Assembly (NCBI GenBank): GCA_964420975.1
Contig: CAYQVH010000021.1
Coordinates: 8,376-72,375, forward strand
From: Accumulibacter sp964420975
GTDB taxonomy: Bacteria; Pseudomonadota; Gammaproteobacteria; Burkholderiales; Rhodocyclaceae
Direction of reading: 5' to 3'
Length of the DNA: 64,000 nt
In this document: positions 44,044 to 53,248 of the stretch, piece after piece
Position numbering within the stretch: the first letter of the stretch is position 1
Layout of the letters: each line of letters opens with the position of its first letter
Program-made: the position numbers and the translations under genes
Notes under the pieces: generated by a model
Told to the model about the DNA's origin: nothing
Database searches by the model: none
The model's input: only the letters and a program-made list of their open reading frames with translations

Positions 44044-46302
44044 TCACCGTTTGTACGAGTAGCGGTAGACGTAGCCCTTGTAGCCGTAACGGTAACGCTG
44101 ACGGCTGACGTTGAGATCGTTGAAGACAAAACCGCGAACCTGAACTCCGGCCTGGTGAAGGCGTTTTACCGCCTGCTCCAGCTCGCGCAGCGGGTGTTTG
44201 CCGGCACGGGCAACCATCAGCGTCGCGCCGACGTGACGACCGATGATCGCGGCGTCGGAGACTGCCAGCACCGGCGGCGCGTCGACGATCACGGTGTCGA
44301 AACGGGCGGCGAGTTCGCCCAGCAACGCGGCAAAACGCGGGTGCATCAGGAGTTCCGACGGATTCGGCGGAATTTGACCGGTGGTGACGACCGCCAGGTT
44401 GGGAACCGCCGACGCCTTGAGCAGATCGTCTACCCGTGCCTGGCCAGCGACGTACTCGGAAACGCCCAACGCCCGTTCGAGAGCAAACTCCTTGTGGATG
44501 TGTCCCCGGCGCAGATCGGCGTCGACGATGACGACCCGCTTGCCCGCCTGGGCGAGAACCGCCCCCAGGTTCTTTGAAATGAAGCTCTTGCCCAAGCTGG
44601 GGCTGGAGCCGGTGATCAGCAGCGAATTGCGCTGCGCGTCAAGCAGCGCAAAGTGCAGCGTCGTGCGCAATCCGCGCAGACTCTCGACCGCATCGTCGTC
44701 CGGGTTGAAAACCGCCAGCAGCTCGCTGCTGCCCGTGCGTTCAGCCTTTCGATGCAGGTCGAGCTCGATCTGGCTGTGCGGCACCGTGGCGTAGACGGGT
44801 AGGCCAAGGTGGGACTCGATCGCGTCGGGGTCTTCGACCACCACCCGCAGCGAACGTAACAGCCAGATGGCAAGAACGCTCAACAGCAGACCGAGCAGCA
44901 AGGCGACACCGAGTATCGCCACCGGCTTCGCTCCGACCGGTTCGCGGCTGACCGCGGCGGCGTCGATGACGCGCACGTCGCCGACCGTCCCCGCCTTGGA
45001 AACACGCAGTTGTTGCGCCGTATTCAGTAACTCGGTGTACAGCTTGTTCGATACTTCGACGTCGCGCGCCAAGCGCAGAACCGTCTGCTGGGTGTCGGGA
45101 AGGCGAGCAACGTCGGCTTCGAACTGTCGCCGACGCTCGTTGAGCCGCTGCAATTTGTTGTCCATCGCCTGAATGCGCGGATGCTCGGACGTGAAGTGCT
45201 GGCGTAGTTCGTCGCGCTCCTGCTTGAGCAAGACCGCGGCGTTCTCGACATCGACCAGAGACTTCAGGATGCCTTGCGTCTCCAGGTTGAGGTCAAGCGA
45301 GCCGCGATTCTGGCGGTAGTTGTTGTACGCCGCCTCTGCACTGTCCACCTGCGCCTTGAGCGCCGGCAACTGGGTTTCCAGAAACTTGAGCGTCTTTTCG
45401 GCTTCCGCCGAACGCCGCTCGACGTTCTGCCGAACGTAGGTATTCAGAATGTCGTCGAGGACGATCCCGATCTCCTCGGCATCTTGACCGGTGAGACCGA
45501 GTTCGAGGACTCCCGACTTCTTCCCGCGTTCCTTGACCGAATAGCGCCGTCGCAAGTCGTCGATGGCCGATTCCATCGACAGACGCAGCAAGCGGAAGCG
45601 CGTACCCGGTCTCGCCTTGAGTTCGGAAACGAAGATCGAATACCCCTGCCCACTCGCCCGCTCGCCCACCCCGCCAGCAAAGAGGCGTTGGTCGTCGCGA
45701 TCGAAGAGTTCGAACGCCCCGTCTTCGCCGGTGATCAGCGTCAGCTTCTCGTCGAGCGCCGCCGGCGGCACGTCGAGCGCGTCGACCTTGATTCGCTCGC
45801 CGCCCCAGGCAAATCGGGCGAGGCCAAACCACGGCGAGTTCGGCTCGTCGCCGCGGTAGCGCCGCGCGATGGCGCCGCCGATCAAAGGCAGCGTGCTCGG
45901 CTTGGCGACGATGTCGAGCTTGAGTTTGTTGACGACGCGCCCCAACACCATGCGAGAACTCAGGATCTCGAGTTCGGCCGAAACCGTCGTGTCGTCGCCG
46001 AGAAGAGGCTGTAACGCCTTCAGCGAACCCATTCCCGAACTCTTTTCCTCGACCTGCAGCAAGCCGTCGGCCCGATAGACCGGCGGAGCGATAAACACCC
46101 AGGCGAGTCCGCAAGCCAGCGCAATCAAGCCGATCACCGCCACCAGCCAGCGATAGTCGACCAACAAGGCGATGACTTCGCCGAGCGTCAGGCTTTGATC
46201 TTCGTCGTCGCTCGCCAGCGACTGCATCGGCCGAGACGGCCCTTCAAACAACGCACGACTGCCCGCAGCAGCCATGGGAGGCGTGTCGTTTTCCTGGTTC
46301 AT
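44044..46302 (-). CDS. Polysaccharide biosynthesis tyrosine autokinase (Wzc/EpsB-like)
   Basis: A 752-residue inner-membrane kinase controlling exopolysaccharide chain length. An N-terminal Wzz domain is bounded by helices near 50-70 and about 470-490; GNVR-like coiled-coil segments lie between. The cytoplasmic kinase has Walker A ITGSSPSLGKSF, Walker A' VVIVDADLRRG and Walker B VIVDAPPVLAVSD. The tail RYRYGYKGYVYRYSYKR carries seven Tyr for autophosphorylation, reversed by the Wzb-like phosphatase nearby. Confidence 0.93.
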   Translation of the reverse strand: MNQENDTPPMAAAGSRALFEGPSRPMQSLASDDEDQSLTLGEVIALLVDYRWLVAVIGLIALACGLAWVFIAPPVYRADGLLQVEEKSSGMGSLKALQPLLGDDTTVSAELEILSSRMVLGRVVNKLKLDIVAKPSTLPLIGGAIARRYRGDEPNSPWFGLARFAWGGERIKVDALDVPPAALDEKLTLITGEDGAFELFDRDDQRLFAGGVGERASGQGYSIFVSELKARPGTRFRLLRLSMESAIDDLRRRYSVKERGKKSGVLELGLTGQDAEEIGIVLDDILNTYVRQNVERRSAEAEKTLKFLETQLPALKAQVDSAEAAYNNYRQNRGSLDLNLETQGILKSLVDVENAAVLLKQERDELRQHFTSEHPRIQAMDNKLQRLNERRRQFEADVARLPDTQQTVLRLARDVEVSNKLYTELLNTAQQLRVSKAGTVGDVRVIDAAAVSREPVGAKPVAILGVALLLGLLLSVLAIWLLRSLRVVVEDPDAIESHLGLPVYATVPHSQIELDLHRKAERTGSSELLAVFNPDDDAVESLRGLRTTLHFALLDAQRNSLLITGSSPSLGKSFISKNLGAVLAQAGKRVVIVDADLRRGHIHKEFALERALGVSEYVAGQARVDDLLKASAVPNLAVVTTGQIPPNPSELLMHPRFAALLGELAARFDTVIVDAPPVLAVSDAAIIGRHVGATLMVARAGKHPLRELEQAVKRLHQAGVQVRGFVFNDLNVSRQRYRYGYKGYVYRYSYKR

Positions 46303-46409
46303 GCATCATCCGAAAAGAGGTTCGCAACGCCGTCAAACCACGTCGACCGTAACCCACGACGGTCGCGCGGACAACGCCTGCGCTTCGCCACGCCGAGTCG
46401 CGGCGCCGA

Positions 46410-47609
46410 TCAGTACGGCGGTTGCCGCGCACCGAACAAGGGGAATTGCGTCTGGCTGATGAGATTGAGCATCGTCGCCGTCGGCAGGATGTTGGCAATG
46501 ACGCGCTGCCAGCGTACGACAGCGGCCGCGTCGACGTAAACGATGTCGCGCGGACGCATGGGAAAGCGATCGGCGAGCAACATCGCGTCCGGCAAACGCG
46601 AATCGAGGTGAAACACTTCGGGGGTCTCGGTATTGCCGCGCATGACGTAGATCCAGCGTGGGTCCGAGGTATTCTGGTTGATGTAGCCGGCGTCACTGAG
46701 CGCCTCGGCAAGCGTCGATCGCTTCTTGTTCATCACCAGCGAACCCGGGCGAGTCACTTCACCGAGAACAAAGATTTTGTTGTAACTACGGTCAGCGACG
46801 TTGACGATGTCGCCGTGCTCGAGCAGAACGTTCTGCTCGGTTGCCCCGAAGTCGTACATCGCCTGGATGTCAACCAGGTAGGTCGAGCCACGACGGGTCA
46901 ACAGGACACGGCTGAAGTCCGCTTCCGCCGTGAAGCCTCCGGCCCGGTTGACCGCCTCGAGGACAGTCATCGGAACATCGGTCACCTGCTGAATTCCCGG
47001 CTTTGCGACTTCACCGACGACATACACCTGTTGACTGCGAAAAGCGACCATCCGCACGTCGAGCTGTACCTTCTCAATAAACTTCGCGAGCTTGGTCGAC
47101 AGCAGGTTGCGCACGTCGCTGGTCGTCTTGCCTTGAACCTTGAGGACGCCTGCGTAGGGGAAAAAGATCGTCCCGTCATCGGCGACGACCGTACCCGCCT
47201 GCTCGGCGGTGCGGAAGCTACCGGCCGGGATGGTCAGCTCCGGATGGTCCCAGACGATGATCGAGATAATGTCACCGGGACCGAGGCGATACTCGGGAAC
47301 CGGCTTCCCTTCGGCGCTGCCTGGTCGCGGATTCCCGCTCCCGGCGGCCTTGGCGCCCGAGGTGCCGTCACCGATCGGCGGTCGCGCCGCCTTGAAAAGA
47401 TCGATGATCAGTTCAGCGGTAATCGGCTTGATCTTGACGTTGGACGGCGCGAGGACGTCCCCCTGCTGCACGGGCAAGCGGACGTCCGACTCGTCACGGA
47501 ACGCATAGCCTTGGTTCCCGGGGACGATCATGCAGCCAGCAAGCACGCACGCCACCAGCAGCAGCAAGGCGTGCCGGAACCCACCAGACACCGCAGACGA
47601 CCAACTCAT
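46410..47609 (-). CDS. Polysaccharide export lipoprotein (Wza-like)
   Basis: A 399-residue outer-membrane lipoprotein starting MSWSSAVSGGFRHALLLLVA with lipobox LAGC (Cys 26). PES domain: YRLGPGDIISIIVWDHPELT; SLBB repeats: VYVVGEVAKPGIQQV and KIFVLGEVTRPGSLV. It forms the export channel for the polymer made under the autokinase. An upstream ATG (47645) would push the signal peptide too far in. It sits 107 bases before the autokinase gene. Confidence 0.93.
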   Translation of the reverse strand: MSWSSAVSGGFRHALLLLVACVLAGCMIVPGNQGYAFRDESDVRLPVQQGDVLAPSNVKIKPITAELIIDLFKAARPPIGDGTSGAKAAGSGNPRPGSAEGKPVPEYRLGPGDIISIIVWDHPELTIPAGSFRTAEQAGTVVADDGTIFFPYAGVLKVQGKTTSDVRNLLSTKLAKFIEKVQLDVRMVAFRSQQVYVVGEVAKPGIQQVTDVPMTVLEAVNRAGGFTAEADFSRVLLTRRGSTYLVDIQAMYDFGATEQNVLLEHGDIVNVADRSYNKIFVLGEVTRPGSLVMNKKRSTLAEALSDAGYINQNTSDPRWIYVMRGNTETPEVFHLDSRLPDAMLLADRFPMRPRDIVYVDAAAVVRWQRVIANILPTATMLNLISQTQFPLFGARQPPY

Positions 47610-47760
47610 GTCAAAGTCCCGTTTTGCTTCATCGCCCACTCCCATCGCTGACCCTTTGATTTAAGGCAAGCCAGCGCAGTTTACAACGGGTACGAGGCAA
47701 GCGCCAACCACGCCGGCCCGGCCACGGAAGGCTACCCCTGGGGCGCGCTCGCCTCGCTCG

Positions 47761-48207
47761 TCAGGCGCACAGCTTTCGCACCCACGGATCGAGCGCTGCT
47801 TCGATCCGTCGCAGCGCCTCGGCGTGCGCAGCGTCGCCGCGCAAGTAGGGATCCGGGATCTCGGTCTGCGTCCAGTGCCCAAGCAGGAAGGTCTTGCCGC
47901 GCGCAGCCGGGTCGACTGCGACGACGGCGTCGCGGTGGTGTCGCTCCATGACCAGGATCAGATCCGCCCAACGCAGGCGTTGCCGAGTCAACTGACTCGC
48001 CCGGTGCTGGCTGAGATCGACGCCGCGCAACAGCAGCAAGGCCCGCGTCGTCTCCTCTACGGGATGATTCACCAAGGCCCCCGTTCCCGCCGAGCAGGTC
48101 TCGATGGCTCGACCCACCTCACCGACGCGTTGGCGGAGCAGGAATTCAGCCGCCGGACTGCGACAGATGTTACCGGTGCACACGGTGAGCACTTTTCTGA
48201 ACATCAC
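47761..48207 (-). CDS. Low-molecular-weight protein tyrosine phosphatase (Wzb-like)
   Basis: A 148-residue phosphatase with the P-loop VCTGNICRSP (CX5R) at its N-terminus and the general acid Asp in IPDPYLRG. In such operons it dephosphorylates the autokinase tail. It begins six bases after the WecA-like gene ends. A second ATG one codon in could be the true start. Confidence 0.92.
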   Translation of the reverse strand: MMFRKVLTVCTGNICRSPAAEFLLRQRVGEVGRAIETCSAGTGALVNHPVEETTRALLLLRGVDLSQHRASQLTRQRLRWADLILVMERHHRDAVVAVDPAARGKTFLLGHWTQTEIPDPYLRGDAAHAEALRRIEAALDPWVRKLCA

Positions 48208-48213
48208 GCGCTT

Positions 48214-49743
48214 TCAGGCCGGCGGCACGCTGACCTCGAACCCGACTGGCGCTCCAGCCAGCAAATCATCGCCGCTTTCCGCCGAGTAGACGAGGACACT
48301 GCGTGCACCGCGCCGCTCGCCGCCAGCGTTCCCGTCTCCAGCGCCCGAGTGCGGCCAACTCCCCGCCGCATCGAGCTCGTCACGACGACCCAGGAAGAGG
48401 CGAACGAATACGCCGCCGAAAGCCGAAAGACGGCGCCGCAAGCGCCTCGCGTCACGATGAACGAAGCCGATCAGCTGATCATTTCCTTCAACCGGCACAT
48501 GCACCACGCAGTAGAAATCGCGTCCATCCCCCGTCCCGCGCTCGGTCTGGTAGACACTGACCTGATAGCCGTAGCGGTTGCCGAGAACGCCAGCCACGTG
48601 GCCCAGGATCTCGCGATACTGTTCGAGCCGCAAATAGCCGACAAAAATGCCGCTGACCTGAATCGTGGACAAGCCAAGGCGACGATTCAGTCGCTCGAGC
48701 CAGGGAATGAATCGCCACGGTCTGGCGACCAGCAGCAGGTAAAACGCAAAGGCCAACAGAAACAGCCAGAACATTAGGTACTCGGGAGCCCCGAGCAGCA
48801 GCCCGGCAATGCCGATGGCACCCATGACGATCTGCATCAAGAAGGCAAGCGAAACAATGTCGGGAACGCGGTAGCCGGCACGCAGGAAAAGGTGATGCAG
48901 ATGACTGCGATCCGCCCGAAACGGCGACTTGCCGAGCCAAAGGCGCCGCAGCATGACGCCGACCGTATCCATCAGCGGCAACGCGAAAAGCCACAGGGCC
49001 GTAACCGGCGTCATCATCGGCTGCGTACCTTGCGACAGGGAAATGAACAGCCACGCGAGAACGAAGCCGAGCAACATGCTGCCATTGTCGCCGAGAAACA
49101 CTCGTGCTCGGCGATTCCCCGGATACCGCAGGTTGTAGACCAGAAAGCCTCCGACTCCCCCCATCACCGCCAGCAGCAGAATAGCGGCGCCGTTCTGCTG
49201 CTGCTGGGCAATCGCCGCCATCAAGGCGAGACTGGCGAAACTGACCGACCCGGAAAGTCCGTCGATACCGTCAATCATGTTGACGGCGTTGATCAGTCCG
49301 ATGGTGGCAATCACGGTCAAGGGTATCGCCATCGCACCGAGATCTACCCCCTCGCCAGGCCACAGTTCGCCGAGTGAATGCAACTCCATCCCGCCGAGGA
49401 TGATCGCCGACAAGGCGACGACGGCTTGTACCAACAAGCGGGACTTGAAACTGAAATGCCAGATGTCGTCGGCGAGGCCAATGCAGAAAATCGCCACCGC
49501 ACCCGTCAGAACGCCTTTGAGCGCCACGGCTCCGGTGGTGATCAGCGAACGGTCGACCAGATAATCGACCACGACCAGCACCGCCACAATGCCGAAACCG
49601 CCGACGAACGGCGTGCTCGCCTCGTGTTGTTTGTGCCCGCCGGGGCTGTCCATGATGCCGAGCCGGTCGGCGACGACCATGCCAAACCGAATGGCGACGA
49701 CGGAAATCGCCACGCACACGCCAAAAAGAACGGCCTGGTTCAC
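48214..49743 (-). CDS. WecA/MraY-type undecaprenyl-phosphate sugar-1-phosphate transferase with long C-terminal extension
   Basis: A 509-residue membrane enzyme that loads the first sugar-phosphate onto undecaprenyl phosphate. The start is a GTG at 49743, seven bases after GGAGG. Motifs: LADDIWHF, NAVNMIDGIDGLSG, FLGDNGSMLLGF and RADRSHLHHLFLRAGY. Typical members end near 350-360 residues; here about 150 extra soluble residues follow (from LNRRLGLSTIQVSGIFVGYL). First gene of the exopolysaccharide operon. Confidence 0.9.
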   Translation of the reverse strand: MNQAVLFGVCVAISVVAIRFGMVVADRLGIMDSPGGHKQHEASTPFVGGFGIVAVLVVVDYLVDRSLITTGAVALKGVLTGAVAIFCIGLADDIWHFSFKSRLLVQAVVALSAIILGGMELHSLGELWPGEGVDLGAMAIPLTVIATIGLINAVNMIDGIDGLSGSVSFASLALMAAIAQQQQNGAAILLLAVMGGVGGFLVYNLRYPGNRRARVFLGDNGSMLLGFVLAWLFISLSQGTQPMMTPVTALWLFALPLMDTVGVMLRRLWLGKSPFRADRSHLHHLFLRAGYRVPDIVSLAFLMQIVMGAIGIAGLLLGAPEYLMFWLFLLAFAFYLLLVARPWRFIPWLERLNRRLGLSTIQVSGIFVGYLRLEQYREILGHVAGVLGNRYGYQVSVYQTERGTGDGRDFYCVVHVPVEGNDQLIGFVHRDARRLRRRLSAFGGVFVRLFLGRRDELDAAGSWPHSGAGDGNAGGERRGARSVLVYSAESGDDLLAGAPVGFEVSVPPA

Positions 49744-49848
49744 GACCACCTCCGAGTGCTGCCAGCACAGAACGAGCAAGCCGAGGACGAAACACCCCCT
49801 TGCCTTGACGACAATCGAGCAGAGAGGGCGAACCGATCGCTACGTACA

Positions 49849-49872
49849 GCGCCGGCGTCCAAACGCCGGCGC
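49849..49872. terminator. Strong GC hairpin after the second PEP-CTERM gene
   Basis: GCGCCGGCGT (49849-49858) and ACGCCGGCGC (49863-49872) are a perfect 10-bp inverted repeat with a CCAA loop, 17 bases past the PEP-CTERM stop. No T-run follows, so it may be a Rho-independent-like block or a message stabiliser between this gene and the exopolysaccharide operon. Confidence 0.5.
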
Positions 49873-49888
49873 GCACGCTACGCGGGGC

Positions 49889-50728
49889 TTAGAGGCGGCG
49901 ACGTCCCAGACAAAGGCCGAGCAGACCCACGCCGAAGAGCGCTAGCGCCGCGGGCTCGGGAATGGCAATGTCGAAATTGCCGGTGAAGGAGACGCCGTCA
50001 GGTCCGGACACGCCGGACGGCGTCGCGAAGAAACCGTAGGCATAGCCGCTGGCCGTACCAAAGGTGTACTTGACGACCTCACTCGCCTGCAACCCGTTGG
50101 GCAGATCGACTCCAAAGACGCGTTCAAGAAAGCCCGTCGCGTTCAGAAAGCCGGCGAGACCCAGGTGTACCTTGTTGGCAAAAATGTTGACGTAGGAGAG
50201 GTTCGGATCACTGAGCAGTTGCCAGGGTGCCAACCCGCCCAGCGTAGCGGCCGGCGAAAAAAACTCGTTCAGCGCGTCAGCCATCTGGTCGTCGCTCAGC
50301 GTTCCCAGACCTGCCCGGTTCGCAGCGCCCTGAATATACTGCTTGGCCAGCGTGTTGCCGCCATCGGTCCAGTCGCCGAGTTGCAAACTGCTGAGTGTCA
50401 GACCATGACCCAAGCCGTCGCTCCCGCTCAGCGTACTCACCGCCCCAAAACCAGGCACCACGCCGCCGCCGAAGCGGTTCAGCTCGACGTTACCGCCGGG
50501 CGCCGCCGGCCCCGCAGAGCCGTCAGAGAGCACCGCCTGCGCCGCAGGCAGGGCCGCCCCGGCGGCGGCCGCCGGAAACGACGTGGCAGTCAGCACCGGG
50601 CCACCGCTCCAGACGATCGTGCCACCCGATACGCTGTCGAGGATCATCGGCACCGCCGACGCGTTCGCCGACGCCATCACCGCAACCACAGCCAACGCCA
50701 CCCTTCTCTTACCCATTAATTCAGCCAT
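49889..50728 (-). CDS. PEP-CTERM sorting-domain secreted protein
   Basis: A 279-residue protein. The start at 50728 has an AAAGGAG Shine-Dalgarno. Signal peptide: MGKRRVALAVVAVMASANAS region with cleavage near ASA-VP. The C-terminal sorting signal is IPEPAALALFGVGLLGLCLG and RRRL. The middle is Gly/Ala-rich with no known fold. It lies next to the exopolysaccharide operon and shares promoter type and upstream element with the PEP-CTERM gene at 16.3 kb. Confidence 0.88.
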   Translation of the reverse strand: MAELMGKRRVALAVVAVMASANASAVPMILDSVSGGTIVWSGGPVLTATSFPAAAAGAALPAAQAVLSDGSAGPAAPGGNVELNRFGGGVVPGFGAVSTLSGSDGLGHGLTLSSLQLGDWTDGGNTLAKQYIQGAANRAGLGTLSDDQMADALNEFFSPAATLGGLAPWQLLSDPNLSYVNIFANKVHLGLAGFLNATGFLERVFGVDLPNGLQASEVVKYTFGTASGYAYGFFATPSGVSGPDGVSFTGNFDIAIPEPAALALFGVGLLGLCLGRRRL

Positions 50729-50876
50729 ATAAAAACTCCTTTCAGATCAATCATCCGCATCATCGGAAACCGGCTTGCCGGCAAGGGAACGACACCGCGA
50801 AGTCCCCAACCCAAGCCGACACTAGCAAGCCAAACCGTGCCGCCCGTACCAAAAAAGCAAAAACTATTGATTTAAG

Positions 50877-50892
50877 AGCAAAATTTGTGCCG
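50877..50892 (-). promoter_or_regulatory. Sigma-54 promoter (-24/-12) of the second PEP-CTERM gene
   Basis: The minus strand reads CGGCACAAATTTTGCT, matching TGGCAYRNNNNTTGCW except the first base; the invariant GG and GC are 10 bases apart as required. The leader to the ATG at 50728 is about 140 bases, longer than in the other PEP-CTERM gene. Confidence 0.7.
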
Positions 50893-50954
50893 CGCCTAAA
50901 AGTGTGAGAAAAATCAAGGACCTAGCGACCGCGGTCGGCGTCTCGGGACGATCG

Positions 50955-50973
50955 GTGTAAAATTTTTCGACAG
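50955..50973 (-). promoter_or_regulatory. Upstream activator element, second copy
   Basis: The plus strand reads GTGTAAAATTTTTCGACAG, 17 of 19 bases as in 17069-17087. It is about 73 bp upstream of the -24 element here and about 84 bp in the other copy, both usual for sigma-54 enhancer sites. Confidence 0.7.
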
Positions 50974-51260
50974 ATCTGCAGGTCGAACGACCGCAGTGAC
51001 GGCGGCTCCGCTCGCTTCCTGGAGGCGCACGCCAAGACCCGATAGAGACCCCGCCGGCTCGAACGGAGCGCTCAAACCGCCTTAAATCAATCGGGTGATC
51101 CCGGTCCGCGAGGGATTTCGCGGCTCTCCCGGCGAGATGGACGCGCGGCTTGTCGACCTTCAGGCGGCGTGATTGGCGCGCTTGGCAGGGGAGCTGCGGA
51201 CCGCGCTAGTGGGCGCTCGAGCTACCCCGTCGAAGATGGGGTCGGTCCGGTCTTGACCGC

Positions 51261-51644
51261 TTAGTGCAGCACGTGCGGCACGGCGAGTGTGAACTCGGGG
51301 ATTCTGACCTCGAATGACTGACCGTCCACAGCGGTCATCTGGTAGCTGCCGCGCATCGTTCCCACCGGCGTATCGAGTTGGCAGCCACTCATATAGACGA
51401 ACGTTTCCCCCGGTTGCAGTAGCGGCTGCCGGCCGACCACACCCAGACCACGTACCTCCTGCACTTCACCGGTCGCGTCGGTGATGATCCAGTGGCGTGA
51501 AATGAGCTGCGCCGCCACGGTGCCGACGTTCTCGATCGTGATCGTGTACGCGAAGACGTATACGTCCTTCGCCGGGTCCGATTGCTCGGCAACATAATGC
51601 GGCGCCGCACTCACGGCGACCTCGTATTTCTTGTCCTCACCCAT
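51261..51644 (-). CDS. apaG: ApaG domain protein
   Basis: A 127-residue beta-sandwich protein: MGEDKKYEVAVSAAPHYVAE start, FAYTITIENVG, LISRHWIITDATG, GVVGRQPLLQPGETFVYMSG and TPVGTMRGSYQM. The family is linked to Co/Mg sensitivity and resembles F-box ApaG domains; its biochemical role is unsettled. It is divergent from rpe, a gene order common in Betaproteobacteria. Confidence 0.95.
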   Translation of the reverse strand: MGEDKKYEVAVSAAPHYVAEQSDPAKDVYVFAYTITIENVGTVAAQLISRHWIITDATGEVQEVRGLGVVGRQPLLQPGETFVYMSGCQLDTPVGTMRGSYQMTAVDGQSFEVRIPEFTLAVPHVLH

Positions 51645-51789
51645 GTGAGTTGGTTGTCCCGAACGCCAAAGACACCATTCCACACCAAACCAAAGAGGCT
51701 GGCAAGGGTACTCGGTGCGGCGTCTTCGCCTACCGTCGGCAGCCGCTTTGGCGGTAAAATAAACCCTGTTCTTTCAATGGATTCCAATC

Positions 51790-52479
51790 ATGTATGTGAT
51801 CGCACCGAGTCTCCTCTCCGCCGACTTCGCGCGTCTCGGCGACGAAGTCGCCAACGTCGTCGCCGCTGGCGCCGACTGGATACACTTCGACGTCATGGAC
51901 AATCACTACGTCCCCAACCTCACCGTCGGCCCCCTGGTCTGCGCCGCGATCCGACCGTTGACCCAGGCACCGATCGACGTGCACCTAATGGTCCGGCCGG
52001 TTGACCGCCTGATTCCCGACTTCGCGCGCGCCGGCGCCAATCTGATCACCTTTCACCCGGAAGCGTCTGACCACGTCGATCGTACGCTGGCGCTGATTCG
52101 CGAGCACGGCTGTCAGGCGGGCCTGGTTTTCAATCCGGCGACACCGCTCGACTACATGGACTACGTCCTCGACAAACTCGACCTCGTTCTGCTGATGAGC
52201 GTCAACCCGGGCTTCGGCGGACAAACCTTCCTCCCGTCGGTGTTGGCCAAGTTGCGCGTCGCGCGCCATCGAATCGACGCCTACCAGGCGATGAGCGGAC
52301 GGCGAATCCGCATCGAGGTGGACGGCGGCGTCAAAGTGGACAACATCGCCGAAATCGCTCGCGCCGGAGCCGACACCTTTGTCGCCGGCTCGGCGATCTT
52401 CGGCGCCGCGCAAGCGGACGACCCGCATCGCTACGACTCGGTGATGACTGCCTTGCGCCGGCAACTGGCCGACGCATGA
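51790..52479 (+). CDS. rpe: Ribulose-phosphate 3-epimerase
   Basis: A 229-residue TIM barrel converting ribulose 5-phosphate and xylulose 5-phosphate. Metal and catalytic segments: APSLLSADF, HFDVMDNHYVPNLT, DVHLMV, LMSVNPGFGGQTF and VDGGVKVDN. It overlaps gph by four bases (ATGA). A TAAAAT at 51755-51760 may be its -10 element. Confidence 0.97.
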   Translation: MYVIAPSLLSADFARLGDEVANVVAAGADWIHFDVMDNHYVPNLTVGPLVCAAIRPLTQAPIDVHLMVRPVDRLIPDFARAGANLITFHPEASDHVDRTLALIREHGCQAGLVFNPATPLDYMDYVLDKLDLVLLMSVNPGFGGQTFLPSVLAKLRVARHRIDAYQAMSGRRIRIEVDGGVKVDNIAEIARAGADTFVAGSAIFGAAQADDPHRYDSVMTALRRQLADA

Positions 52480-53159
52480 AGCGCGACTTTCCGGCAATCC
52501 GTGCGGTCCTCCTTGACCTCGACGGCACTTTGCTCGACACGGTTCTCGATCTGCACGCGGCGGCCAACGCGATGCTGCGCGACTTGTCCCGACCGCCGGT
52601 CACGGTCGAGGCGATACGCGGCTATGTCGGCCGTGGCATCCCGAACCTGGTCAAGCGCATTCTTGCCGGCGCGAGGGTTGGGGTGGACGACGTCCCGCCG
52701 CCGGCCGACGCGCTGGCCAGTTTCCGGCACCACTATGCGCAGGAGAACGGCCGTCAGACCCAGGCGTATCCCGGCGTCGTCGCCGGCCTCGAGGCGTTTC
52801 GGGCGATGCAGCTACCGCTTGGCGTCATCACCAACAAGGCGCAGGCGTTCACGCTGCCGCTGCTGGAAACCACGGGTTTGCGCCGGTACTTTGATGTGGT
52901 CGTCAGCGGCGACACTCTGCCGCGACCGAAGCCGGACCCGATGCCCCTGGTATGGGCTAGCGGCCGTCTGGGGGTTTCACCGGCTAACACCCTGATGATC
53001 GGCGACTCGATGCACGACCTCGCCGCCGGCCGCGCCGCCGGCTGTCGCGTCTTTCTCGTCCCCTATGGCTACAACGAGGGGCGCGATGTTCGCGAGTTCG
53101 ACAGCGATGCTATAGTCGCTACCCTCGCCGAAGCCGCCGATCGCTTGGCCGGACGATAA
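52476..53159 (+). CDS. gph: Phosphoglycolate phosphatase
   Basis: A 227-residue HAD phosphatase that removes phosphoglycolate. HAD motifs: LLDLDGTLLDT (nucleophile Asp), GVITNKA, KPDPMPLVWA and MIGDSMHDLAAGRAAG. The rpe-gph-trpE order is typical of this group and is not thought to reflect a pathway. Confidence 0.95.
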   Translation: MKRDFPAIRAVLLDLDGTLLDTVLDLHAAANAMLRDLSRPPVTVEAIRGYVGRGIPNLVKRILAGARVGVDDVPPPADALASFRHHYAQENGRQTQAYPGVVAGLEAFRAMQLPLGVITNKAQAFTLPLLETTGLRRYFDVVVSGDTLPRPKPDPMPLVWASGRLGVSPANTLMIGDSMHDLAAGRAAGCRVFLVPYGYNEGRDVREFDSDAIVATLAEAADRLAGR

Positions 53160-53248
53160 GCACCCCTGCTGGCCGCTGCCGGCAAAGCCTTCGCCGATCC
53201 CGGCGGAGAAGCGAGTCCGGCGGCGCCGTATCCCCCACTGGAGTCCCG

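Larger units (their letters stand above)
50729..51260. other. 532-bp intergenic region upstream of the second PEP-CTERM gene
   Basis: It holds the sigma-54 promoter and upstream element listed separately. A symmetrical CTTGCCGGCAAG lies at 50772-50783, within the probable leader. The part from 51000 to 51260, next to apaG, has no gene or RNA I recognise. Confidence 0.5.

Noticed and set aside
50820..50845. Alternative sigma-54 promoter GGCACGG..CTTGCT on the minus strand
   Set aside because: The GG-GC spacing is three bases too long; the site at 50877-50892 has correct spacing.
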